From Elusimicrobia bacterium GWA2_62_23 (GTDB taxonomy: Bacteria; Elusimicrobiota; Elusimicrobia; Elusimicrobiales; UBA9959), in assembly GCA_001799635.1 (NCBI GenBank), contig MGTV01000008.1, positions 126,879 through 190,878 of the forward strand: a stretch of 64,000 bases of DNA, written 5' to 3'. The translations under genes and the position numbers were made by a program. Of this stretch, positions 9,711 through 18,392 are shown in pieces. The stretch's first letter is position 1. Each line of letters starts with the position of its first letter. Under the pieces are notes generated by a model, which was given only the letters and a program-made list of their open reading frames with translations, was not told the DNA's origin and searched no databases.

Positions 9711-10726
9711 TGAAAACAGCGCTTATCACCGGGGTGCGCGGCCAGGATGGCGCGTACCTCAGCCAATTACTGCTCTCCAAGGGCTACGAGGTTTACGGCG
9801 CCGACCGCAGCGGCGATTCCGGCCTGTGGCGCTTTCGCGAGCTGGGCATAGAGGGGCGGGTAAAGGAAGTTTACCTGGACATCCTCGAGCTTTCCAACAT
9901 CATGGACGTGATGGAGAAGGTGCGCCCCGACGAGATCTATAACTTCGCGGCGCAGAGCTTCGTTCAGACCTCCTTCGAGCAGCCCATTCTTACCGCCGAG
10001 ATAAACGCCATAGGCGTGGCCCGCCTGCTGGAAGCGGCCCGCAAGGTATGCCCCGGGGCTAGGTTCTTCCAGGCCTCCACCGCCGAGCTGTTCGGCGGCA
10101 CGGGCGCGGCACCCAAGTCCGAAGGCACCGATTTCCATCCCAAAAGTCCGTACGCCGTGGCCAAGCTCTATGCCCATTGGCTCACGGTGAACTATCGCGA
10201 GGCCTACGGCCTGCACGCCAGTTGCGGCATCCTCTTCAACCACGAAAGCCCCATGCGCGGCGAGGAATTCCTCACGCGCAAGATCTCCCTGGCCGCCGCC
10301 CGCATAAAGAAAGGCGCGCAGGAGAAAGTGGCCGTGGGCAACCTGGAAGGCCGCCGCGACTGGGGCTACGCCGTGGAATACGTGGACGCCATGTGGCGCA
10401 TGCTGCAGCAGCCCAAGGCCGGCGACTACGTGCTGGCCACCGGCGAAACGCACACGGTGCGCGAGTTCATAGAAGCGGCTTTCGCCGCCGCCGGCCTGCC
10501 CCTGCGCTGGGAGGGGAAGGGCGTTGAAGAGCGCGGCGTGGACGCCGACGGAAAGACCAGAGTAGAAGTGTCGAAGGAATTTTACCGCCCCACCGAAGTG
10601 GAATGCCTGACCGGCGACGCGGCCAAAGCCCGCGCCGCCCTGGGCTGGAAGCCCGCGACCGGGTTCAAGGACCTGGCCGCGCTGATGGTGGCGGCGGATA
10701 TGAAGCGCCTGGAGGAAAAAAGATGA
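9710..10726 (+). CDS. GDP-mannose 4,6-dehydratase paralog
   Basis: 'MKTALITGVRGQDGAYLSQLLLSKGYEVYGADRSGDSGLWRFRELGI...[65 protein letters not shown]'; divergent from the first gmd. Confidence 0.88.
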   Translation: MKTALITGVRGQDGAYLSQLLLSKGYEVYGADRSGDSGLWRFRELGIEGRVKEVYLDILELSNIMDVMEKVRPDEIYNFAAQSFVQTSFEQPILTAEINAIGVARLLEAARKVCPGARFFQASTAELFGGTGAAPKSEGTDFHPKSPYAVAKLYAHWLTVNYREAYGLHASCGILFNHESPMRGEEFLTRKISLAAARIKKGAQEKVAVGNLEGRRDWGYAVEYVDAMWRMLQQPKAGDYVLATGETHTVREFIEAAFAAAGLPLRWEGKGVEERGVDADGKTRVEVSKEFYRPTEVECLTGDAAKARAALGWKPATGFKDLAALMVAADMKRLEEKR

Positions 10727-12132
10727 AAGCTGTTATTCTCGCCGGAGGTTCCGGTACCCGCCTGTGGCCCGTTTCCCGCTACGGCCTGCCCAAACAATTC
10801 ATAAAGCTCAACGGCGGCAAGTCCCTGCTGTGCCAGACGGTAGAACGCCTGGCCGCGGTGGTGCCGCTGCACGACATTTACGTGATCACCAACGAGGATT
10901 ACCGCTTCCACGTGCAGGCTGACCTGCGCTCGGTGTCCCCGACCATAGAGAACAACGTTATCCTGGAGCCCGTGGGCCGCAACACCGCCCCGGCCATAGC
11001 CCTGGTAATGAAGTACTGCCAGGAGAAGCTCAAGAGCCCTAAGGACGAGGTCATCTTCATCTGCCCGTCGGACCACATCATAGAGCCGGTGGAAAAGTTC
11101 GCCCGCTACGCCCGCCAGGCCGAGACCGCCGCCAAGGCCGGCAGCATAGTCACCTTCGGCATAAAGCCCAGCCGCCCCGAGACGGGCTACGGCTACATCA
11201 AGAAGGGCGGCAAGCCGGCCGCCGACGGCGGGGTGTTCAAGGTGGAGAAGTTCGCCGAGAAACCCGACGCCAAGACCGCCGAGAAGTACCTGGCCGACGG
11301 TAATTATTACTGGAATTCCGGCATGTTCGCCTTCACCATAGGCACCATGCTGGCCGAGTTCAAGGCGCACGCCGCCGAGATCAGCCGCAAAATGCCGCAG
11401 GCCTTCGCCAAAATGGTGGCCGACTTCAAGAGCATGCCGTCCATTTCCATAGACTACGCGGTCATGGAGAAATCCCGCAAGGCCGCGGTGCTGCCCATAG
11501 ACATCCTCTGGTCAGACGTTGGTTCCTGGGATTCCCTGCACGAGGTGATAGAGCCCGACGGGGACGGCAACGTGAAGGTGGGGGACGTGCTGGCCCTGGA
11601 TACCAAGAAGACCATAATCATGGGCGAGAAGCGCCTGATCTCCACCATAGGCCTCAAGGACCTCATCATCATAGACACCACCGACGCCCTGCTCATAGCC
11701 AGGCGCGGCCAGGCACAGCGCGTGAAGGAAGTGGTGGACATTCTCAAAGAGCGCAAGCGCAAGGAAGTGGTGGAGCACATGACCACCTACCGCCCCTGGG
11801 GCAGCTATACCATCCTGGAAGAGGGGCCGCGCTACAAGATAAAGCGCATAGTGGTGAAGCCAGGACACAAGCTCAGCCACCAGCTGCATTACCACCGCAG
11901 CGAGCACTGGATTATAGTGAAAGGCACCGCCAAGGTGACGCTTAACGGCAAGGCCTCCCTGGTGCACGAGAACGAGAGCACCTACGTGCCCAAGTCCACC
12001 GAGCACCGCCTGGAGAACCCCGGCAAGGTGCCGCTGGAGATGATCGAGGTGCAGAACGGCGAGTACGTGGGCGAGGACGACATAGTGCGGTTCAGCGACA
12101 TCTACGGCCGCGGCGAGAAGGCCAGGGTTTAA
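10723..12132 (+). CDS. manC: mannose-1-phosphate guanylyltransferase / mannose-6-phosphate isomerase
   Basis: 'MKAVILAGGSGTRLWPVSRYGLPKQFIKL...VILEPVGRNTAPAIAL...FICPSDHII' plus C-terminal cupin 'YRPWGSYTILEEGPRYKIKRIVVKPGHKLSHQLHYHRSEHWIIVKGTAKVTL'. Confidence 0.96.
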   Translation: MKAVILAGGSGTRLWPVSRYGLPKQFIKLNGGKSLLCQTVERLAAVVPLHDIYVITNEDYRFHVQADLRSVSPTIENNVILEPVGRNTAPAIALVMKYCQEKLKSPKDEVIFICPSDHIIEPVEKFARYARQAETAAKAGSIVTFGIKPSRPETGYGYIKKGGKPAADGGVFKVEKFAEKPDAKTAEKYLADGNYYWNSGMFAFTIGTMLAEFKAHAAEISRKMPQAFAKMVADFKSMPSISIDYAVMEKSRKAAVLPIDILWSDVGSWDSLHEVIEPDGDGNVKVGDVLALDTKKTIIMGEKRLISTIGLKDLIIIDTTDALLIARRGQAQRVKEVVDILKERKRKEVVEHMTTYRPWGSYTILEEGPRYKIKRIVVKPGHKLSHQLHYHRSEHWIIVKGTAKVTLNGKASLVHENESTYVPKSTEHRLENPGKVPLEMIEVQNGEYVGEDDIVRFSDIYGRGEKARV

Positions 12133-12158
12133 GCCGACATCACGGAGAGCTGGTTCTG

Positions 12159-13052
12159 ATGGCGAACAAGGAAAAGGTCCTTTTGACCGGCGGTAGCGGG
12201 TTTATCGGGAGGAATCTCCTGGAATCTTCGCTTTCCGTGAAATACGAGCTGCTGGCGCCCAGCCACGCCGACCTGGATCTGCTGGACGACGGGGCGGTGG
12301 CCGGGTATTTCTCACGCAATAAAATCGATTTTGTGGTGCACACCGCCTGCAAACCGGGACACCGCAACGCGAAGGACCCTAGCGCGTTGTTCTATTCCAA
12401 CACGCGGATGTTCTTTAACCTGGCCGCCAATTCGAAGCGTTATAGGCGGATGCTCGTGATAGGTTCCGGTGCGGTGTATGACATGCGCCATTACCGCCCG
12501 AAGATGAAAGAGGAATATTTCGGGGAACACATCCCGGAGGACGAGCACGGCTTTTCCAAATATGTCTGCGGCAGGCAGTTGGAGAGCGCGGCTAATATAG
12601 TGGACCTGCGGGTTTTCGGCATATTCGGTAAATACGAAGACTACGCCATACGCTTTATCTCCAACATGATCTGTAAAGCCCTCTTCGACCTGCCTCTGAC
12701 GATAAAGCAGAACCGCCGGTTTGATTATCTCAGGGCGGAGGACCTGTTTCCCGTTATAGAATTTTTCCTGGCCAATAAGCCGGCCCATAAGGCGTATAAC
12801 GTCACCCCGGACGACTCCATAGAACTTCTCGAGTTGGCCAGGCTGGTGCTGAAGATCTCCGGCAAGAGTCTGCCTATCGAGGTGGCGCAGCCGGGGCTGG
12901 GACTGGAATACAGCGGGGATAATTCCAGGCTCAGGGGGGAAGTGAAGGCGTTGGCTTTTACCCCCGTCGAGAGAGCCGTCAAGGAACTTTTTGACTGGTA
13001 TAGCGCCCGCAAGTCCGAACTGGACAAAGGACTCCTGCTGGCCGATAAATGA
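12159..13052 (+). CDS. NAD-dependent epimerase/reductase family protein (nucleotide-sugar reductase-like)
   Basis: 'KVLLTGGSGFIGRNLLES', 'ELLAPSHADLDLLD', 'VIGSGAVYDMRHYRPKMKEE', YxxxK-like 'FSKYVCGRQLE'; overlaps the TPP gene. Confidence 0.8.
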   Translation: MANKEKVLLTGGSGFIGRNLLESSLSVKYELLAPSHADLDLLDDGAVAGYFSRNKIDFVVHTACKPGHRNAKDPSALFYSNTRMFFNLAANSKRYRRMLVIGSGAVYDMRHYRPKMKEEYFGEHIPEDEHGFSKYVCGRQLESAANIVDLRVFGIFGKYEDYAIRFISNMICKALFDLPLTIKQNRRFDYLRAEDLFPVIEFFLANKPAHKAYNVTPDDSIELLELARLVLKISGKSLPIEVAQPGLGLEYSGDNSRLRGEVKALAFTPVERAVKELFDWYSARKSELDKGLLLADK

Positions 13053-14848
13053 GCGGGTTTATGATAAGACTTTCCGATTATGTGGTGAAGCGGCTGGAAG
13101 AACACGGCGTCAGGCACGTGTTCATGATCTCCGGCGGCGGGGCCATGCATCTCAACGACGCCGTGGGGAAAGCCCGGCGTATCAAGTATTTTTGCAACCA
13201 CCACGAGCAGGCATCCGCGATGGGCGCGGAAGGCTATTCCCGTGTTTCGGATAAGCTCGGCGTCACTATAGTTACCACCGGTCCTGGCGGGACTAACGCC
13301 CTTACCGGGGTAATAGGCCAGTGGCTGGATTCGGTTCCGGCACTTTACATTTCCGGCCAGGTCAAGTTCAAGACCACTACCGCGTCCTGCCCGCAATTGG
13401 GCCTCCGCCAGCTCGGAGATCAGGAGACCAATATCGTCGAAGTCGTAAGGCCGGTCACCAAGTTCGCGCAGATGCTGACCGATCCGTATCAGGTTAAAGA
13501 CCTGCTGGATAAAGCCGTTCACCTTGCGACGTCCGGCCGCCCCGGCCCCGTCTGGCTGGATATCCCTTTGGACGTGCAGGCGGCGTTGATCGACGAAGCC
13601 AAACTGACTTCCCGCAGGCCCGGGTTCCGCTCGCGCAGGCCCGGTCTCTCCGCTCAGGTTGAGAGAACGGTCAGGCTATTGCTCGCCGCGAAGAGGCCGG
13701 TGCTGCTCGCCGGCCACGGAATACGTTTGGCCGGCGCGCAGCAAGAACTGGAAAGACTGTCCGCCAGGTTAAAGGTCCCGGTACTCGCTACTTTCGGCGG
13801 ATTCGATCTGGTCCCCAACAGCAGCCCGTGGTTTTGCGGCCGCATCGGAACGCTGGGCACCCGCGGGGGCAATTTCTCCCTGCAGAATTCAGATCTGGTC
13901 ATCTCCCTCGGTTCCCGCAATAACATCCGGCAAGTCAGTTACGACTGGGCCAATTTCGCCAAAAGAGCGAAAAAAATAGTGGTGGATATAGATCCCGCCG
14001 AACTGACAAAGCCCACCATAAAGCCAGACCTGACGGTGAAGGCCGACGTGAAAGATTTCATGGCGGCCCTGTTGGCCGCGCTTCCCGAGAAGGGACCTGC
14101 GGATTTTTCGGGCTGGCTGGCCTGGTGCCGCGAGCGTAACCGCAGATACCCGGTGGTGCTGGAAGAGTACCGCAAACTTAAGACAAGGGTCAACCCGTAT
14201 CATTTCATGGAAACGCTCACGTCCATGCTGGGCCCGGATACACCGGTGGTGGCGGGGAACGGCTCGGCCTGCGTCTGCCTCTTTCAGGCAGGCGTCGTCC
14301 ACAGAGGCCAGCGGCTCTTCTGGAATTCCGGCTGCGCCTCCATGGGCTACGACCTGCCTGCCGCTATAGGGGCCTGTCTCGGCAGCGGCGGGAAAGACAC
14401 GGTCTGCCTGGCGGGTGACGGCAGTATCATGATGAATCTCCAGGAACTGGCCACCGTGGCGCATTACCGGCTGCCGCTGAAGATATTCGTGCTCAACAAT
14501 GCCGGCTACGGGTCCATCCGGCAGACGCAGGAGAATTTCTTCCAGGGCCGCTATGTCGCCTGCGACGCGGGTTCCGGGGTGGGCTTCCCTGATTTTGTCC
14601 GGGTCGGCGCGGCTTTCGGCTTCAGGACCGAGATAATAGACTCGGTGCGGACCATGAGCGCTAAACTCCGGAGGGTGCTGGCGTCGAAAGGCCCGGTCCT
14701 TTGCGATGTCCGCCTTCCGGCTGACCACAAGTTCATGCCGAAGCTTTCTTCCGAGAAGCGGCCGGACGGCAGTATGGTTTCAAAGCCGCTTGAGGATATG
14801 TGGCCTTTCCTCGACGGAGCGGAACTGCGCTCTAACATGATAGGCTGA
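13049..14848 (+). CDS. thiamine-pyrophosphate-dependent enzyme, acetolactate-synthase-like
   Basis: 'FCNHHEQASAMGAEGYSRVSDKLGVTIVTTGPGGTNALTGVIGQWLDSVPALYISGQV' and TPP motif 'LAGDGSIMMNLQELATVAHYRLPLKIFVLNNAGYGSIRQTQ'. Confidence 0.93.
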   Translation: MSGFMIRLSDYVVKRLEEHGVRHVFMISGGGAMHLNDAVGKARRIKYFCNHHEQASAMGAEGYSRVSDKLGVTIVTTGPGGTNALTGVIGQWLDSVPALYISGQVKFKTTTASCPQLGLRQLGDQETNIVEVVRPVTKFAQMLTDPYQVKDLLDKAVHLATSGRPGPVWLDIPLDVQAALIDEAKLTSRRPGFRSRRPGLSAQVERTVRLLLAAKRPVLLAGHGIRLAGAQQELERLSARLKVPVLATFGGFDLVPNSSPWFCGRIGTLGTRGGNFSLQNSDLVISLGSRNNIRQVSYDWANFAKRAKKIVVDIDPAELTKPTIKPDLTVKADVKDFMAALLAALPEKGPADFSGWLAWCRERNRRYPVVLEEYRKLKTRVNPYHFMETLTSMLGPDTPVVAGNGSACVCLFQAGVVHRGQRLFWNSGCASMGYDLPAAIGACLGSGGKDTVCLAGDGSIMMNLQELATVAHYRLPLKIFVLNNAGYGSIRQTQENFFQGRYVACDAGSGVGFPDFVRVGAAFGFRTEIIDSVRTMSAKLRRVLASKGPVLCDVRLPADHKFMPKLSSEKRPDGSMVSKPLEDMWPFLDGAELRSNMIG

Positions 14849-14883
14849 ACTCGGCGGCAAGAATCGAACAGGACGGAGATGCT

Positions 14884-15699
14884 ATGAATAATCTGGAAAG
14901 AAAGATGGTGGACGTGCTGCAGGACCTTAAGGAAAAGCATAATGTGGCCGGGATCAAGGCCGAGTTCGAGGCCGAAGGGACCCGTCTTGAGGAAGCGCTC
15001 CGGCTTAAAGAAGTAGTTACCCGGGCGGGTCTGGAACTGACCATAAAAGTGGGCGGGTGCGAGGCGCTAAAGGATATGTACGACGCCAGGTCTATCGGAG
15101 CCTGCCGGATAGTGGCCCCCATGATAGAGTCGCCGTACGCCCTGAAAAAATACCTGGGCGCGGCCAAGATAGTTTTTCCTAAAGAGGAGATACAGCAGAT
15201 CTCGCTTCTGGCCAACATAGAGACCATAATGGGCGTGCAGAATTTTGACGAGATGCTGAAGATAGACAGCATAAAGGAACTGGACGGCATAGTGCTCGGG
15301 CGCGTGGACATGACCGGCTCGCTAGGCATGACCCGCGAGGAGATAAATTCGGAACGGGTCTTCAATATAGCCAGGGACCTTTTCGTTAAAGCCAAGGCCG
15401 CCGGGCTGGAATGCGTTATTGGGGGGGGAGTGGCGAAGGAATCGCTGCCGTTCTTTAAGAACCTCCCCAAGGGGCTGCTGGACAGGTACGAGACCCGCAA
15501 GGTGATCTTTAAATGCCCCGAAGCTCTCTCCGACGACGCTCCGGACGGGATCTTAAAAGCCGTGGGGTTTGAACTGATGTGGCTCAAGAACAAACGGAAT
15601 TTTTACGGCGCTATCTACGCAGAAGACGAGCACCGCATCAACATGCTGGAAAAACGCTACAAGCGCCTGATAGAAGAGGCCGGGGTAAAGGGGTTATGA
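14884..15699 (+). CDS. HpcH/HpaI (citrate-lyase-like) family aldolase
   Basis: 'IVAPMIESPYALKKYLGA', 'LLANIETIMGVQNFDEML', 'LDGIVLGRVDMTGSLGM'. Confidence 0.8.
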   Translation: MNNLERKMVDVLQDLKEKHNVAGIKAEFEAEGTRLEEALRLKEVVTRAGLELTIKVGGCEALKDMYDARSIGACRIVAPMIESPYALKKYLGAAKIVFPKEEIQQISLLANIETIMGVQNFDEMLKIDSIKELDGIVLGRVDMTGSLGMTREEINSERVFNIARDLFVKAKAAGLECVIGGGVAKESLPFFKNLPKGLLDRYETRKVIFKCPEALSDDAPDGILKAVGFELMWLKNKRNFYGAIYAEDEHRINMLEKRYKRLIEEAGVKGL

Positions 15700-16364
15700 A
15701 GGGCCGCCGGGCTTTGATCACCGGGGCCTCACGGGGGATAGGACTTGCAACGGCGGAAGCTTTCCGGGCCCGGGGCGCGATGGTTATTGCCCCGTCTCAT
15801 TCCGAGTTGGACCTGGCCTCAGACGTCTCCATAGACAAGTACCTGGCGGGTCTTTCCGGAGGAGTCGACATTCTTGTGAACAACGCCGGCATAAATCCGC
15901 TCGGTTCAGCGGAAGAGTTTACTGATCCTGACCTGGAGGCCGTCTTGCAGGTGAACCTGAAGGCTCCTATGAGGCTTCTCCGGGGGCTTCTGCCGGCCAT
16001 GCGTGAAAGGGGTTACGGGCGGATAGTCAACGTCAGCTCCGTCTGGAGCTTCGTTTCCAAGCCTCGCCGGTTCGCCTATTCTTCGGTCAAGGCCGGAATT
16101 AACGGGATGACCCGCGCCGCGGCTGTGGAGTGCGCCAAGGCCGGTATTCTGGTCAATTCTGTGGCGCCCGGCTATGTTAATACCGAGCTCACCCGCAAGA
16201 ACAATTCGCCCGCGGAACTCGCGGCCATCTCCGCCGCTATCCCCGCCGGCCGTCTTGCGGAGCCTTCTGAAATAGCCGCGGTGATAGCCTTCCTGGCGTC
16301 TGAGCAGAACGCCTATATTACCGGGCAGACCATTGCCGTGGACGGAGGGTACACTTGCCTCTGA
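15696..16364 (+). CDS. SDR family oxidoreductase
   Basis: 'ALITGASRGIGLATAEAFRARGAMV', 'NNAG', 'YSSVKAGINGMTRAAAVECAKAGILVNSVAPGYVNTELT', 'YITGQTIAVDGGYT'. Confidence 0.95.
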   Translation: MKGRRALITGASRGIGLATAEAFRARGAMVIAPSHSELDLASDVSIDKYLAGLSGGVDILVNNAGINPLGSAEEFTDPDLEAVLQVNLKAPMRLLRGLLPAMRERGYGRIVNVSSVWSFVSKPRRFAYSSVKAGINGMTRAAAVECAKAGILVNSVAPGYVNTELTRKNNSPAELAAISAAIPAGRLAEPSEIAAVIAFLASEQNAYITGQTIAVDGGYTCL

Positions 16365-17443
16365 GCGATTTTACCGTTAAATCCCGGCTAAGGGATTATC
16401 GCGTCGCGTTCCAGGAACCCGGCGACTATTTGCCGCGGCTCGCCGCCGCGTCTGAAAGTTTTTTTGTGGTGGACGAGAACGTCTGGCGGCTGCACAAGGA
16501 CGGCGTTCTTAAACCTTTGTGCGGCCTGCCAGTCAGCGTGCTGCCCATAAGCGAAGACCTGAAGTCGCTGGAGTCCGTGCGCCTGCTTTACGACCGGATA
16601 ATAGAGAAAACTCCCAAAAAGAACATGCGCCTGGTCTCCATAGGCGGCGGTATCACCCAGGACATTACCGGCTTCGCGGCTTCCACGCTTTACCGCGGGG
16701 TGAACTGGACTTTTATCCCGACCACCCTGCTGGCCCAGGCGGACAGCTGCATAGGAGGGAAGACCTCCCTCAACTACAAAAACTATAAGAATCTCGTCGG
16801 GACTTTTTATCCGCCCTCCGAAGTCTGCATCTCTTCTTCTTTTCTGCCTACGCTCAAGGAGCCGGACTATCTGAGCGGACTGGGAGAGATGGCCAAGCTC
16901 GCGATCATAGGCGGGAGGGAACCGGCTGAGGCGTTCGCCGGCGCGGCCGAAAAACTCCTCAGTCGCGACCAGGCCGCCCTCGCCTCTTTTCTGCGCGAGG
17001 CTCTGGAAATAAAGAAAGGCTACATAGAGGAGGACGAATTTGATTCCGGCCGCCGCAACATCCTGAATTTCGGGCATTGTTTCGGGCACGCGCTGGAGTC
17101 CGCCACCGATTTTGCCGTGCCGCACGGCCTGGCCGTGGTTTACGGTATGCTCCTGGCCAATATTGTCGCCCGCCGCCGAGGCCTGCTCTCTCCTGCCTCC
17201 GAGGCGTTCATGCGCGGACGGATACTGCTGCCCGTGCTGGGCGGCCGCGCGTGGGACGCCCGGGCTGGGGCCGACGCTGTGGTGAGCAATATGCGCAAGG
17301 ACAAGAAGCGCACCGGCAACCAACTGGCGCTGGTGATGGCGCTGGACGATTTTAAGATGCTCCGCGTGAGCGATCTGGAGGAAAGCGAGGCGCGGACAGC
17401 CATTGAAGAATTGGCCGGGGAGGGCGGCGGGACGGCCGGATAA
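16355..17443 (+). CDS. 3-dehydroquinate-synthase-like sugar-phosphate cyclase (TTG start)
   Basis: 'VSIGGGITQDITGFAASTLYRGVNWTFIPTTLLAQADSCIGGKTSLNYKNYKNLVGTFYPP', 'LGEMAKLAIIGG', 'NFGHCFGHALES', 'PHGLAVVYGM', 'MRKDKKRTGNQLALVM'. Confidence 0.9.
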   Translation: MPLSDFTVKSRLRDYRVAFQEPGDYLPRLAAASESFFVVDENVWRLHKDGVLKPLCGLPVSVLPISEDLKSLESVRLLYDRIIEKTPKKNMRLVSIGGGITQDITGFAASTLYRGVNWTFIPTTLLAQADSCIGGKTSLNYKNYKNLVGTFYPPSEVCISSSFLPTLKEPDYLSGLGEMAKLAIIGGREPAEAFAGAAEKLLSRDQAALASFLREALEIKKGYIEEDEFDSGRRNILNFGHCFGHALESATDFAVPHGLAVVYGMLLANIVARRRGLLSPASEAFMRGRILLPVLGGRAWDARAGADAVVSNMRKDKKRTGNQLALVMALDDFKMLRVSDLEESEARTAIEELAGEGGGTAG

Positions 17444-17447
17444 ATTT

Positions 17448-18392
17448 ATGAAGAATGACAAATTGCGAGTTTTTTTGACCGGCGGGGCCGGTATGGTAGG
17501 AAGGAATATCCTTGAACACCCCGCAGCCAAAGAGTACGAGTTTTTCGCCCCGGACATTTCGGAGCTGGACCTTTTTAATTTTGAGGCGGTCAAGGCCTAC
17601 GTCGGGAAAGTCAGTCCTGACATCGTTATTCACGCGGCCGGCCGCGTGGGCGGCATACAGGCCAACATGGCGCACCCGGTGGCGTTCCTGCTGGAGAACC
17701 TGGACATGGGCCGCAATTTGGTGTGGGCGGCCCGCCAGTGCGGCGTGAAGAAGCTCATAAACCTGGGCAGCTCCTGCATGTACCCGCGCAACGCCGAGAA
17801 CCCTCTTAAAGAGGAGATGGTGCTGAAGGGGGAACTGGAACCCACTAACGAGGGCTACGCCATAGCCAAGGTGACGGTTTCCCGGCTGTGCTCCTATATT
17901 TCCAAGGAGACCCCGGAGTTCAGCTACAAGACGCTCATTCCCTGTAACCTCTACGGCCGCTGGGATAAGTTCTCTCCCGAGCATTCCCATATGATCCCCG
18001 CCGTGATACGTAAACTGCACGAGGCCAAGGTCAAAGGCCTTAAGACCATAGATATCTGGGGCGACGGTACCGCCCGCCGCGAGTTCCTGTACGCCGGCGA
18101 CGTGGCCGACTGCATACACCGCGCCGTCACGCATTTCGACACCATGCCCGAACTGATGAACGTCGGGCTGGGCGGTGACCACTCGGTGAACGACTATTAC
18201 CAGGCCGTGGCGGAAGTGGTGGGGTACAAGGGTTCCTTTACCCACGACCTCACCAAGCCCGCCGGGATGGCCCGCAAACTGGTGGACACCTCCCGTCTTC
18301 AGGCCTGGGGCTGGAAGGCTTCCACCTCCCTGAAGGATGGCATAGCGGCCGCTTACGATTTCTTTAAAACCAACTACGGAGACAACAAATGA
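17448..18392 (+). CDS. GDP-L-fucose synthase / GDP-colitose synthase-like epimerase-reductase
   Basis: 'VFLTGGAGMVGRNILEH', 'VIHAAGRVGGIQANMAHPVAFLLENLDMGRNLVWAARQCGVKKLINLGSSCMYPRNAENPLKEE', 'WGDGTARREFLYAGDVADCI'. Confidence 0.9.
   Translation: MKNDKLRVFLTGGAGMVGRNILEHPAAKEYEFFAPDISELDLFNFEAVKAYVGKVSPDIVIHAAGRVGGIQANMAHPVAFLLENLDMGRNLVWAARQCGVKKLINLGSSCMYPRNAENPLKEEMVLKGELEPTNEGYAIAKVTVSRLCSYISKETPEFSYKTLIPCNLYGRWDKFSPEHSHMIPAVIRKLHEAKVKGLKTIDIWGDGTARREFLYAGDVADCIHRAVTHFDTMPELMNVGLGGDHSVNDYYQAVAEVVGYKGSFTHDLTKPAGMARKLVDTSRLQAWGWKASTSLKDGIAAAYDFFKTNYGDNK

Noticed and set aside
16355-17443. DHQS-like gene as the housekeeping aroB of the shikimate pathway
   Set aside because: Not excluded, but its overlap with the SDR gene, the lack of other aro genes and the divergent 'GGGITQDITG' and 'SLNYKNYKNLVG' motifs favour a pathway-specific paralog
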